Of a stretch of DNA of 64,000 nt, positions 28,813 to 41,127 are shown piece after piece. Made by a program: the position numbers and the translations under genes. The stretch comes from Euglena gracilis (Eukaryota > Euglenida > Euglenophyceae > Euglenales). The notes under the pieces are model-generated. The model worked only from the letters and a program-made list of their open reading frames with translations. It made no database searches and was not told the origin of the DNA. Position 1 is the first letter of the stretch. Each line of letters begins with the position of its first letter. The DNA is taken from contig CP154955.1 of the NCBI GenBank assembly GCA_039621445.1, positions 38,572,426 through 38,636,425 of the forward strand, given 5' to 3'.

Positions 28813-30122
28813 GGTATAGGTGGGGGTTCTGAAAATCATAATTTGCGTCATTTTTGTCCCGAAAACTGCATAATAACGTGTGCGAACCTTCTCTTATTCA
28901 GTTATGAGAAACGCACATCCCAAAAAGCATGCAAAATTCATGAACACTTGATCAAAACCATGGGAAGCTCAACAATTCTTAATTAATGCCCTATAGAGGA
29001 ATTCTGAACAGAATTTGTGGCAATGAAAAATTTTCAGAAAAAAAAACGTGGACAAATGTTAAAAGTTTTTATTTGTGCGACCAAAAAAGCGCCCAGTTTT
29101 TTTTTTATTTTGTGAAATATATACCTTTTTGCGGGATTTCACAAAAAGAAGTTTCTGACTTTTCTGGGGGAATAATTCATCTTCATTGTCTGCATGTGGC
29201 TTATATTTTTCCCATCTGGTCCAAAATCTATGTTTCCCAAAGTTTTAGGTTGTGTGTTGTGTGTGCAGCAATTTTGAGGGGTTTAACTCGAGAAGGTGGG
29301 GGAATTGAGGGTAGGGTAGGGTAATGAGTGGAGACTCTTTTTTGTCGGGTATTTCACAGGCCACTGTGACGTGATGATGGGAGAGCAAGTTTGCATGAGT
29401 GTCAAACTTTCAGCAGACAAAAGAAAGCCAAAAATTTCTAAAAAATTTTTGCGGCCAAGATACACAAATTAAGGAACCAAGTGTGAATGGAAGGAGGAGG
29501 GGAGCCAAACTCTGTGGGGGTTTATGGCATACAAAGTTGGTACCTGAAGATTGACTCCCAAGCCTTGACCTCCCAAATATAAGACAAATATAAGACCCCA
29601 ACCACGCCATAAGACACCCCCAACCTTGGACGTCATTTGGGGATTTTCGGTCCAACGCCAAATTTGAGGCTGTTGCCTGGTGAGATTCAATTTTATTTTG
29701 GCATTGTTTTAGCCACTTGGGCCTTTTTTGGTGATTGCAGAGATCAAAAGGCAAAACTGAAAACAATTCCTCTTCTCCGTGTTTGGTTTCCCCCTAGGAG
29801 AAACTTAATACTAAAACTTCATTCCAAATTTGCACTGTTTCATTATTTGCGAAGCAGACATCGTTGCACAGCAAAATAGGATGGGAGTAAGAAAAATACT
29901 GCTGTCCAAACCTTCAAAATTCAGCTACCAAAAAAAGGTTGGGGACCGTGGATTTAGGGACTGATACTATTATTAGTTGGGATGGAAAAAAGGGCGTTGC
30001 GGGGCTGTGCTCCTCTACCAAATCCACTGTTCGCCGTCCACATTGACAAAAGACACCAAAAGTCAGTACCTGAATGGCTACAATTGTTCACAAAAAAAAT
30101 TGTTGTGCAACAAAATTTTTCC
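28813..30122. other. Block between decanucleotide arrays, no recognised gene
   Basis: About 1.3 kb of A/T-rich sequence with short frames, none recognised. It is bounded on both sides by ATTTTAGGCC arrays in the same orientation, so the block with its borders may be one repeat element. Copy at 49941-51247. Confidence 0.45.
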
Positions 30123-30246
30123 CATTTTGGGCCATTTTAGGCCATTTTAGGCACCCCACCTAGAGGGGGCCAAAAAGTCATTTTAGGCCATTTTAGGCCA
30201 TTTTAGGGCATTTTAGGCCATTTTAGGCCATTTTAGGCCATTTTAG
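30123..30246. repeat. ATTTTAGGCC decanucleotide array (right, unit 1)
   Basis: About ten units, interrupted by a ~30-bp spacer (CACCCCACCTAGAGGG). Counterpart at 51248-51371. Confidence 0.92.
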
Positions 30247-30486
30247 CTTTAGGTGCTTGATCGGGTACCAAAAAATCGAAACTCAAAAAATGCCCCAAAA
30301 CCGCCAATAATGCAAAATTCAAAGTCCTAGGCGCTCGACCTCCTCACGAGAATCGGGTTCCTTGGTTTTTTTTTTCGCGTCAATCGGGCGCTTCACGGTG
30401 TTTGGAGAATCGTTTTAGCGGTAGTAGGCCCAAGTCACCATCGCGTGATGGTCGGGAAACCCGTACCTCTCGCGGTCGGTCACCTG

Positions 30487-31191
30487 AGAAAAGTGTAGTA
30501 CTCCGACTCTGACAAATTCCGGATCGGATTCCCTGATACAGTACTACTGTATCAGTCTATCAGGGAAATGCCGTTCAGCGAAGCCGATAGTATCGGCACT
30601 TCGGGTCCCAGCCACCCGGACTTCGTCAGCACTTCGGCAGCACTGCAAATCCGAAATCCCGACACTCCACCGGGGATTCCGAAAATGCATAAGTCGAAAA
30701 CGACTGCACTTTCTCAGGGGAACGCGGTCAGCATCCCAAATCCTCCGTTCCCACACTGCTCCGGGATGGTTGACCCCAGCCAAGACCAGCACAACAACAC
30801 TGTTCCGAGGTCGAGGAGAGCCCTCGGTGTGGTTCCATTCAGGAGGTCTCTTTGTGGCTTGGTCTGGGGACAACGTCGGGGGATCAGAACACTGCAACGG
30901 AGGCTTCTCGTCGGTGTGGGGGTTCTGTATCAAGAGTAGGCTGACCCCACAACACGACGGTCGACTGAGCACTGGGTTTCTGTGGCAACCAAACAACGTC
31001 GAGTGACTGGACGGGCACTGCAACGGGACCGTGAGAGAGGCTTCTCCGTGGGGTGTGGCTCGACCACCCCAGGTCCCAAGCAGAGAGCTGGGACCCTGCA
31101 GGCACCGTCACGACACAGCACTGCTTCACTCCTTGGCCGGGACCCACCGGGTCCCAGCAACGACATGGACAACGAGAGATCTCTCGACTGC
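30487..31191 (-). other. Probable ITS1 downstream of 18S
   Basis: On the minus strand it follows the 18S 3' end directly. I found no 5.8S core sequence in it, so it is either a long ITS1 cut before 5.8S or unrelated DNA co-inserted. Confidence 0.55.
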
Positions 31192-31570
31192 AATGATCCT
31201 GCTGCAGGTTCACCTACAGCAACCTTGTTACGACTTTTGCTTCCTCTAGTGGCTGGACATCGTCCAATTTCGGCTGGGATGCTCTACTGCCCCGAGAGGC
31301 CGCCTCCACAACCTCCTGATGACTCTATCCAGCCACCATCGGTAGCAACGACGGGCGGTGTGTACAAATGGCAGGGACACAATCGGTCTTGGCTGATGAC
31401 CCAGGCATACTAGGCATTCCACGTTCAAGGCAGACAGTTGCAACCATCTATCCCCAGTACGTCACAGGCTTGCAGGATTTCCCAGCCTCTTCAGGCCAGG
31501 GCCCACCGGAGTGGGCATGTCGACACCTTCACTGTGACAATGTAGTGCGCGTGCGGCCCAGGACATCTGG
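31192..31570 (-). rRNA. 18S rRNA 3' fragment
   Basis: On the minus strand it begins in the AGATGTCCTGGGCCGCACGC region and contains the universal TGTACACACCGCCCGTCG decoding-site sequence. It ends with AAGTCGTAACAAGG, the GCTGTAGGTGAACCTGCAGC stem and GGATCATTG. About 380 nt of the 3' minor domain are present; the 5' and central parts are missing, so it is a fragment. Divergence from common 18S sequences is clear in the helix-44 region. The terminal stem with GCTG/CAGC in place of TTCC/GGAA resembles Euglenozoa (from memory; an alignment would settle it). Confidence 0.9.
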
Positions 31571-31574
31571 CCTG

Positions 31575-32082
31575 GTACCCCTACCCGGAAACGGGATTTA
31601 AATCACGACGCTTCACGATCTCGTTTGCGAAGTGGATCATCCTCTTCGCGCGGGTCACCGGGAGAACACCAACACCGGAACACCAGTCATGGTCGGTAAA
31701 CCCGTTCACCACGTCGGTTTGACGGTAGAACGGAATACCTTTCTCCCCGTCATACCGAATTCCACCTCAAATCACGTTGTTCACTATGCGGTTCAAAGGA
31801 CCACCACTCATCCAAGTGTCCCAGATCTCGTTCCCCCCAGCCCGGCTACGGAAATCGCGGTAAGCGCCGCGTGGACCGTGGTTACTCCTCCAACCGGCAA
31901 AAAGTCGGCTTCAAGATACCTTGTTTGGAGGAGGACATCTTGGATTCGGGCAGGGAGGGGGATGAGACCTCGGACAAGGAATTCAACGAGGCCCGTATGA
32001 CGGTCCGCAAACTGAATTCCATATGTTCCGCCAAGCGATCTACCGGCTTTGCGGCCTGTTCTGGTCAGGAGCAATGGTGATT
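31575..32082 (+). pseudogene. Gag-like tail with second CCHC knuckle (unit 2)
   Basis: Continues 30317-30486 after the rDNA insert. It carries the same in-frame TAA (GGTCGGTAAACCCG, ~31694-31700) and knuckle CSLCGSKDHHSSKC as unit 1, and ends at TGA 32080. The 5' part of the gene is absent because the duplication began inside it. Confidence 0.75.
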
Positions 32083-32988
32083 TCAAGCACGGACCCTAGG
32101 CAGATGAACAGCTGGAGGTGGGACTTGATCACTCCCGCCCCACCTGCCCATCCGCCTTTGTGGCCTGTAACCGGAAAACGCCACCCCCCCCCCCACTACT
32201 GCACTCAAAATAATCTTTTTTTCCGCCAAAATTGAACACATACTAACCACAAACTGTGCGGTGACTGGGGATGTGTGCTGGGGAAACCCATGCCCATCAG
32301 CCCCCAACAATCACCCTCCCCCCCAAATTCCAACATTTCAATGGTTAACAATTATTTTCTGACGTAACTTGGGGATACCTCATTTTACGGCAGTACCGTC
32401 TGGTAGTGAAAAGCCACTCCAACGGTTGACACACACCACTCCACTCTTCACCGCCTCAAAAACCACTTCACCGCTGGCGTCCACCAGGACGGCCACCACT
32501 TTTCCAACACCGTTACCCACCACAGCAACACTGTTACAAACCACACCAACAACCGTTTTCCACACCGGGTGTACCGAGAAAGTCGGACCCCCTGCCCAAC
32601 ACACACCAACATGCGTTCCACACGAGGCAGGGCACGCGAGTAGCGGTACTCCTTTCGTTCCACTGGTTTACAAGACGAAAGCCCAAGGATCCGAAGTTAT
32701 AACAGTGTCGATTAGTCGCCAAGCCACACAACAACCGTTACTCACCAATTGTGTCGATTCAGACACACCTGTACACGACTCCACGGCTCAGGCCACTCAC
32801 ACCAACAATCACGCAGACCTGCAACACCACACCACTTCCCTCCAATGTGTGTCCCGTAGGAGAAACACCACAAAACCAGACCAGGTCTGCAAGTTAAGTT
32901 AAAAAGCCAACACTAACCACAAAATCCGAAACGGATACCCAGGCTTCAAGCCCGCAAAACGCGGTGGTGGGTCACAAATGTCAACGTC
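32083..32988 (+). other. Thr/Pro-rich open stretch (unit 2)
   Basis: Copy of 15604-16490. The frame 32369-32902 (177 codons) is Thr/His/Gln-rich with no recognised domain. It is longer than in unit 1 because of a small insertion (AACACACACCAACATG region, ~32600). Confidence 0.5.
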
Positions 32989-33960
32989 ACGGAAAATTTT
33001 TCAGATTCGTGAAAATCGCGATCTGAATCACAGACATTGCAAGCGGAATCGTGAAAAGCACAGTTTCTGTCGCATTTCCCGCGAAAAATTTTTCACTTTC
33101 TCGAAAAATTTTCAGATTCGCGAAAATCGCGATCTGAATCGCGCAAATCGCGAGCGAAATCGTGACAAGCACTATTTATGTCGCGTTTCCCGCGAAAAAA
33201 TTTTCTCTTTCACGAGAAAATTTTCATATTCGCGAAAACCGCGATCTGAATTGTGGAAATCGCGAGCGGAATCTGAAAAGCACGATTTCCTTCGCAATTT
33301 TTCTCTTCCACGAAAAATTTATCAGATTCGCAAAAATCGCGATCTGAGTCGCGTAAATCGCAAGCAGAATCGTGGAAAGCACGATTTTCGTCGCATTTCC
33401 CGCGAAAAATTTTTCACTTCCACGAAAATTTTTTCAGATTCGCTAAAAGCGCGATCTGAATCGCGGAAATCGCGAGCGGAATCGAGGAAAGCACGATTTA
33501 CGTCGCATTTCGCGCGAAAAAATTTGCACTTTCACGAAAAATTTTCAGATTCGTGAAAAGCGCGATCTGAATCACAGAAATTGCGAGCGGAATCGTGGAA
33601 AGCACGATTTCCGTCGCATTTCCCGTGAAAAATTTTTCTCTTTCATGAAAAAATTTTCAGATTTGCGAAAATCACGATCTGAATCGCGGAAATCGCGAGC
33701 TGAATCGTGGAAAGCACGATTTCCGTTGCATTCTCGCGAAAATTTTTTCACTTTCACGAGGAAATTTTCAGATTCGCGAAAATAGCGATCTGAATTGCGG
33801 AAATCGCGAGCGGAATCGCGAAAAGCACGATTTCCTTCGCCATTTTTTACTTCCACGAAAAATTTATCAGATTCGCGATAATCGCGGTCTGAATCGCGGA
33901 AATCGCAAGCGGAATCGTGAAAAGCACGATTTCTGTCGCATTTCCCGCGAGAAATCTCTT
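32989..33960. repeat. 112-bp CGCGA satellite (unit 2)
   Basis: Same nine-unit array as 16491-17462, with individual CG-to-TG changes (for example GATTCGTGAAAAG at ~33548) and no unit gain or loss. Confidence 0.92.
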
Positions 33961-35172
33961 TAAATTCGCGGATGCAGGACCTGAATCAGTAGAATCGCGT
34001 TCACAATCGTTGAAACCGTGATGTCTATCACATTTCTTTCTCTTGGTTGCAGATTCGCGAAAAAGGCGATCTGATTTGATACAAACGTGGTATGAGCCAC
34101 CACAATCTGATTCTGTACCCCGCGTGGAGCTCAGGACTGCCCCCGCCACCCCCTGGGTGGAAGCACCCACGCACGCAATCCGAAACAATTTGGACGTTCA
34201 CTAAGTCCCCCTGGACTCCCGCCATGACTTACATGGGAGAGGATATAATGCCGAAACGGCATTTCCAGATCCAATGAAAGGTAAGAGCCTTCATGGAAAC
34301 TGGACCTCACACATTGGGGACTTTCACACTCACACACTCACACGTACATTGCACTGGTAGCGAATACCGCCAAACAGCCGTGGGTGGAAGCACCCAGGAC
34401 TGACACATACCCAGGAGCTCTGGATGGAAGCATCTACGAGCGCCCCCCCCCACTGGCCCTTCGGGTGGATGAACCCAGGCCCCACCTCATAAGCAATCGC
34501 CGTGCGGACGGAAACCGTCTGAAGGAGGTAAGTGCGTCTTATCACGCCGTGAAGGAGCTGCTGCTGTGAAGACCTTGGCAGCCGGGAAACCTGGCAGGCC
34601 GCTAAAGGACACACAGCACACAGCGCGCACGACGTAATCATAGGCCAAAGTTGTCACTTTTCGGCCCCAAGGCCCCTTAAGGCTGCCAGACAGCAAAAAT
34701 TATGTTTTTACCGAAGCCAGACCCCCACTTCTCCCTACTTTCCCCCAGCCCCGCAAAGCTGTCGCCGGCAGTCCGTTCTGCAAGTGGGCTTTTGTGCCCT
34801 AGTGCGGATATGACCACCTAGGCGTCCTATCCGGGTATGCACAGGATAGGAGCTTACGCCCCCCCTTCCACACCTCTCCCCTGGGTTTTTCAGCGAATAC
34901 GCTTGACCAACCCCGCGTGCCTTGGCACACCCAAACTGGGTGGATGGGATGCTTTGACTAGAAAACTGCCAGCCCCATTTTCTTACAGTGGGCTTTTCGC
35001 ACCCCTGAGCCGAAACGGCTAATAGGTAAACACAATACGCGGCTAACCTTTTGCGGGTTTTCGGTTTTGGGTTGCACCTCTGTGGAGAAAAGAGGTCCGT
35101 GTTCTGAAAAGCAGAACCCGACGGGGACCGTGTCTGATATCCTGACAGGACCTGGGATAACCTGGTCCAAGA
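33961..35172. other. No recognised gene (unit 2)
   Basis: Counterpart of 17463-18683 with the GGGTGGAAGCACCC hairpins. Minor indels include an 8-bp shortening near 34845. Confidence 0.5.
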
Positions 35173-38100
35173 AGGAAATCGGGCATAGCCCTGGGAGGGG
35201 GATGTGTACCAGGCACGATCCCAGCTCTAGAGGAAATCTGCAGAGTCTGGATCTGTCACAATCTGACGGCTGTGTATGAGCACTGCCTGACAATCGTGGC
35301 AGATCCTATGGGATTTAGCGACACGTATCACACGTGCCTGCATGACCTTTATTCCTCACAGGTGGTATTCTGTTTTTCACATTCCGGTTCATTTCAAGCA
35401 AGAGGAAAATCCTCAGAACAAAACGGACACGACTGCGAAGGAAAATCCTTTCACAGTGACTTGTCTGGAATCTTTGGGAATTGGGACAAAGGATTCTGTT
35501 ACTCCAAAGATTTTCCCTCACCTAAATAGGTGCGCACACGCGAAAGGCAAAAAGGCTTTTCTGGGGCAAAAGGGGTCAAAGGAAAGTCTTTGGACGTACA
35601 CTCCAGGCCCACGTGAAGCGCCTGCGAATCCAGGGTCCGTTTTGCAAAAAAATGGATCCCGATGATGATACAAAGTCAGCCATCGACCTGCATTTCTTCA
35701 TTAACTCCGTTCGCGTTGCGGTGAAGCCGGAGGGCGACTGGGGGATCGAGATTGACCTGAAACAAGAACCCGTTCATCGACCAACGCCATGGACGTGGCT
35801 ATTTTTTGGTTTGGGATTTCTGTTTGGACTTGAAATTGGAAAAATGTTTTATTTTCGCCAGACAGCCTGATTTTTTGGGAAACAACAGCCTGTTCTGGAC
35901 ATTTGATGAAGCGCGCATGGCCATCTGCATGGCGCAGAGGCTAGAACCGTATCAAGGAATATTCTGTGCTAAATGCATGTTCCTTCCGATGTTCCCACTA
36001 CTACGAGAATATGCGCCTCCTGCACGCCACGGTGGAACGTCACCTGAACCGACCTTTTCCGGCATCAACGTACCAGGGGGATGGCTACAACGCGTTCCAC
36101 AACTACATCCACACGGCAGCCTCGATTGAGGTCGAACGCACCCGATACGCAGTGCAAAACTCGGTGGGTTATGTTGTCTGGACGTTTTTTTTTTGTTGAA
36201 AAAAGAGTCTGATGACATTTTGATGGATGGGAGCAACAAGGGCCGCACCCATGCTTTAGTTTATACCTAAACTGGAGCATGTCAGCTATGTGACAAAAGG
36301 TGAGCTCCTCATCTTTCGAGATTTTTGTGAGGAGGGCAACCTGTGTCTGTGGACTTTGGGCATGCAGTTCATCACGCACGACGACATCTTGGAGTGCTCC
36401 CGCTTGCAGTGTCCTCCGTTTGGGCATCAAAAGCAATGGGAAACAGGATTTTGCTTTGTCAGAACCCTGCAGGGAACGTCTACGCGACTTGATGCAGGAG
36501 CGCTACGGTACGTCGACCCCGCCCGCAGCAGCAAATTTACTTGTGATCATTTCAGGGATCCTGCCTATAACGTGTATGCACAACCTGTTGCAACTGGCTA
36601 CAGACGGTGCCTCGGTGAACTACCGACTAGCTTCCACCATCAGGGACAAGTTTCTGAAGGACCTCACACAGGGCCCCACCAACATGTTTTTTATTTTTTT
36701 TTAATTTAAATTTTATTTTTAATGGCCGGTTTGGCTGGGCACTGCTAACATTCTCGGAATAAATGATGCACATCAACTCGAGCGCTGCGCCGTACACGCT
36801 CTTCTTCAGGAACCCCACGCACAGACCACGTTGGACGTGGTCCGCACCGTGGTCCGCACGTACCGAAAGAAGGAGCTCCTGATGATCAGGCTGGTCCACA
36901 AGGGACGGATTTCTTTTTTGTTAAAATGTTAAACTTTGAATGTTTCTCCCATTGACCGCTCTCCAAAAAAACGAAGATTTTACAACGCTAATTGTTTGGA
37001 TTTTTTTTGGGAAAACAATGTGATTTACTTGAGAACCGATCTGCTTATGATGCAGTCCGCCGCGCCTACGAAGGATTACAAGCAGCTGAAGAAGGTGTAC
37101 AGCGGGCGATGGATGCAGTGCTTGCTGACAGCGCTGACCGCCTTCATGTATAACTTCAGCCTGATGTCCGCGACCGTCCTATCCATTACCAGCCAACGCA
37201 AGGCGGACTGTTGGGCCAGGACCATCTTTTATTGCCGGAAAGGTGGTCTTTTCGAAACACCGTCAGGCACAGTTGGTTTGATGTGCGCTTCATCCAAATG
37301 TTGCATGAACCAGGCAAATGCAAAGCAATTGCCTGACTCGGACTGATGGATTTGGCTGCAGCGGTGCAACGAGCCGAGAAGGTCGTGCAGTTGCGGAACA
37401 TCACGTTCATTGAGCGTGACGCTACCATCCAGCACCCCATTTAAAATATGTGGAGTGCTACAGCCATGAAGGAGTTGGAGTACTTCTTGGAGCGTCCTGT
37501 TCAAGGTGGAGTACATTACCAGCAGTACCTGGCCCACACCACAAAAACAGACAACAGCCAGGATGCCCTCACGTTGGGGGCGGAGGGTGTTCTGCGTACG
37601 ACACGCAGTTTCGCGCCCACACCGTGGCGGTGACAGGATACATGGACCAAGGACTGCGTCACATCCGGGACCATTTCTTGAGGGAGATGCGAGACGGCTT
37701 TGCTAATCGCTCCGTCTTATCCTGCCTGGGTTGGTTGGATCTTTCCAGCTGGCCTGGTGATGTGCGGGCAATCGACAGTTTGGCTTGATAATCAAGCAGT
37801 CGCATTTCTTTGCCTTGGTGCCTGCAGTTGGCTGTTTGTTCACGGAATTTTGTGTACTGGGTTTGTCTCCGCCAGCTGCTTGTTGTTTGATGTTCGCTCC
37901 TTGCATACGCATTGGATGCGCCGGCTCCATGCGATGCCTCTGGAAGTCCCTTTGAGGGAGTTCCAGATGGTCAAGGACTTATATAAGGCTGCCATGCATC
38001 CTCTGGACTCCTTGTCCTTCTGGAAGCAAATCATTCGCTCCCGCGATCAATTCCCACATTTGCACATTTTCCTCCGTATGTCACTTGCTCTGACCCCCAG

Positions 38101-38535
38101 CAACGCGGTTGTTGAACAAGCATTCTCACGCTTGTCACAATTGCTTGCTCCTCAGCGCTTACGGCAAAGGTCGCTGTCTAGTCCGGCAGACAGAGACCTT
38201 TATCTGTTGGATCCCAAATTGGCTGCCGAGTTGCTTATTGTTGCCCTGGACAGTGCTCCATGACAACAATATGATGTATCCACCATCATTCAATATATGA
38301 CAGAGGGCGGTAAAGGCGGCGTGCACAAAAGGCGACGGGTTGACATGTCACCCTTGCCAAGCCCTGCTGTTTCAGATGCTGCCACCAGTTCCACTTAACC
38401 TTCGCGCGCATCTATGGCAGGGTAATTTCTTTTTGCCGGCGTTGTTGTAGAAAATACTCTGCACCTGATGACATTTCCGATACTTCTTCTGTGTCGTCTG
38501 ACTCTTCGTTGACCTCTTGGGCCGACTCGGAGTGA
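35173..38535 (+). pseudogene. hAT-like transposase gene, decayed (unit 2)
   Basis: Collinear with 18684-22041. The first ATG of the unit 1 frame is AGG here. The C-terminal part is better preserved: a single 187-codon frame, 37700-38263, runs through VPLREFQMVKDLYKAAMHPL and the dimerisation motif ALTPSNAVVEQAFSRLSQLL, where unit 1 is broken near 21340. The Ser/Asp-rich tail ends at TGA 38533-38535. Upstream frame changes are shared with unit 1, so the damage (or the introns) predates the duplication. Confidence 0.6.
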
Positions 38536-38728
38536 TTTTGTTGCTGACCATGCACGCACACTTGTGCGTCGGCCGTACTGGCCTGGAAATTAGTTCCTGT
38601 TGCCTTCGCGTTGCATTGCCGACTGTGGACCTGGACTTCCCCCCCCCCGGGTTTTGGGGGTCCGAGCCCCACCCCCCCCCCAGGGGGGTGTCGCGCGCCA
38701 CCCTGGCTGGGTGGGGGGACCCCCCCCG

Positions 38729-39413
38729 GGGGTCTTAAAAAGAAGCCTGCCTGTGATGCTCTCCCCCCTTGGCCTTGGTTCCATCTGCCCATGTGGGCTC
38801 TGGCCCTCTGGCCCGAATTCTTGGCTGGCTCTTTGAATTGTAAGGGTACTTCGCCCTGGAAGACCTGTCTGGCTTGGCCCTGGAAGACCTGTCTGGGCTG
38901 GGTCTTGGAGGGCCTGGGGCCATTGGTCCTTTCCCTTTTCTGGACTTCTTGACCACTGTCTGCCAAGGGCTGTGGTCGCTGGGGGGGGTTTGGCTGGTGT
39001 GAAATTTCTGAGAGGGGTGGGGAAGGGGTGACCACAGCTTGCACGGCTTGTACAAATCTCCAGGTTCTCCCGCTGCTGCGGCCACCGCTGCTTCTCTTCG
39101 TAATACCAATTTCTCCCCCAGGTCATCTTTCATTGAAGTCAGTTGTTGATTTTTTTTTGAAGTTTGATATTCAGCTGGTTCCTCTCGTTCTGGAATTTTT
39201 ATTTGACTTCAACTTTCATTGGTGACTTCGTATTCTTGAGTTGAGGTGCTCTCCTTTCTTCTGGGTTCGAAGGGCAGTTTAGGTATCAGCCAACTCCGGC
39301 GAAAAAAAGGCACTAAGCAGGGACCCCTAACCCAACGCGTCACAATCAAACAACAGATCGCCGGCGAGCAAGGCATGACCTCAAAAGGGCAAAGTGCGGA
39401 GACCGAGGCTCGA
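38729..39413 (-). mobile_element. DIRS 5' fragment H (unit 2)
   Basis: Copy of 22233-22920. The ORF1 remnant is 38735-39133 on the minus strand, with HSPWQTVVKKSRKGKGP. Confidence 0.75.
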
Positions 39414-39779
39414 CAATTGGATACAAAAGGATAAGTCAATAGAATTGGCCTGAAGGCGACCCTCGTGCAGAACATTGAATCCAATTTTTCTTGGAAAGTT
39501 CAAGATCTAAATGACAGATGGATTTTAAGAGACGGCGAGGAGCATCGCTGGACAACAAGAGCTGGCTTCCGCAGCAGCTGGAAGACTGACGGTGCGGTGC
39601 AACCGTGGCGAGCCGTGGCTGCCCCCCGCAAGAAAAATTTCCTGAACACCCGCCAAGTGGCAGCCACGGACTGTGGCAGACAGTGGTCAGAAAAACCCCA
39701 GGGACACACACTCACAAGGTCTTTGTGCTTCGCCCTCGGTGTCCCTTCCTCCCGTCGGTTTGCCTCGGGGGGAGTGAGA
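39414..39779 (+). mobile_element. Minimal DIRS derivative I (unit 2)
   Basis: Copy of 22921-23286: ORF1 start fused to a right terminus, abutting F2. Confidence 0.75.
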
Positions 39780-40158
39780 GACACCTCGGGCTCCGCACTT
39801 TGCCATTGTGAGGTCATGCCTTGCTCGCCGGCGGGTTTGTTGTGTGATTGTTCGCTGTGCTGGGTTAGGAGTCCCTGCTTAGTGCCTTTTCCGCCGGAGT
39901 TGGCTGATTCCTAATTGCCCTTCGACACCCAGAAGAAAGAAACATAATCTACGCAAGGAGTCGGACCAAGAGAAGAAGTCAAGACCAACAGAATATACTC
40001 AAGAAAGGATCTATCCTACGTTTGGTCAAGTTTGGCAAAAATATTTCTATTGAAGAAGTTGTTCTTCCTGACGGCAAGGTTAACCGACTCCCTTGTTGAG
40101 AACAGCATCTACACCAGGAAGTTGACTTTGCAGCTGTGGTCAAGACCGAAACATAAAA

Positions 40159-40395
40159 TTGAATTGGAATTTGAAAAGATTGAATTCAATGAACTATGAA
40201 AGACCTACAAGCTCAGAAGCAACAGCTGGACAACCCCGTGCCCGAGAAGATTACGCTGGAGAACCTGCCGGTGCGGCCTCCGTCTGGCAACCAGTGGCTT
40301 TCCCCCCCAAAACATTTCCTTTTCAGAAATTTCCTCAACCCCAGAAAGGGACAGCAACAGCACTTGGCAGTTGGTGGCAAAGAAACCAAAGATGA
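40159..40395 (+). pseudogene. ORF1 of F2, frameshifted
   Basis: Same start as in F1, but differences at ~40303-40320 (a longer C run and a lost AATAA) shift the frame, so it closes after 78 codons. The motif region TWQLVAKKPKMK is then in another frame (from ~40360). Confidence 0.65.
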
Positions 40396-41127
40396 AACCA
40401 AAATCAAACCCATTCCAGCAGAAGTTGGACCCAGTCCCCCTCAAGGGGCAACAATGGAGGCCCCAAGGTGGTCATCCACCAAAGTCGCCAGCAAGCCCCA
40501 GTACGGGCAGATGGAATGTGGGCCAAGGGGGACATCATCGGCCAGGCCTTGGAGGCCAATTCTGCAAGCAAATGCCCACGGGACGGGGCAAAAAAGGTCT
40601 GTTTAAAACCCCCAGAATGTCTCCCATCATCAACCCCTCAAAGGGGAAAGGGGGGCCCACAGAGGCCCCCCAAGGCTTTACATGCAGCTGGAGGCCCACA
40701 TCAAATCAAGCCAAAGGCCATGGAGGCCAACGCCATTACGGCCAACAATTTCAAGCCCACTGGGGACATCACTTTCCAGGCCCTGGGGGCCAGAAGCTAA
40801 CCAGCTGCAGCCCAATGGGGCATTATATGGCAAAGCCCCAGGAGGACCCCCCAAAGGGACCCACAGAGGCCCTTTACTTGGACAAGGGGGAAAAGGTACC
40901 CACAGTGGACCTTATGAACGGGGACAGGGGACCCACAGTGGCCCCCCTGTCAAATATTTTTGTTTTGCCCATGGCAGGGGAAGATCAACCCAAGGGGGGG
41001 ACCCACAGAGGCCCCCCTATGGTATGTTTACCAACAACAAGATCAGAGTGGAGGACCAGAGAGACTGTGAGAGATGCATGCACACCCACCCCTGCAGTTT
41101 TTCCACAACCTCCTGTAAACCCAGGGG

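Larger units (their letters stand above)
14927..30316. repeat. Tandem segmental duplication, unit 1 (15,390 bp)
   Basis: Every landmark in this span recurs in the same order and orientation in 30317-51441. The unit starts inside the Gag pseudogene (ATTCAAAGTCCTAG at 14927), and its end at 30316 joins directly to a second ATTCAAAGTCCTAG. The copies differ by scattered substitutions and small indels only. Confidence 0.95.
30487..31574 (-). other. rDNA insertion (18S 3' end plus probable ITS1) into unit 2
   Basis: Unit 1 is continuous at the matching point (15095/15096, CACCTG/GTACCCC). In unit 2 the same sequence is split, and CCTG occurs on both sides (30483-30486 and 31571-31574), as for a 4-bp target duplication or microhomology. 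No transposon ends are visible. It interrupts the Gag pseudogene tail. Confidence 0.9.
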
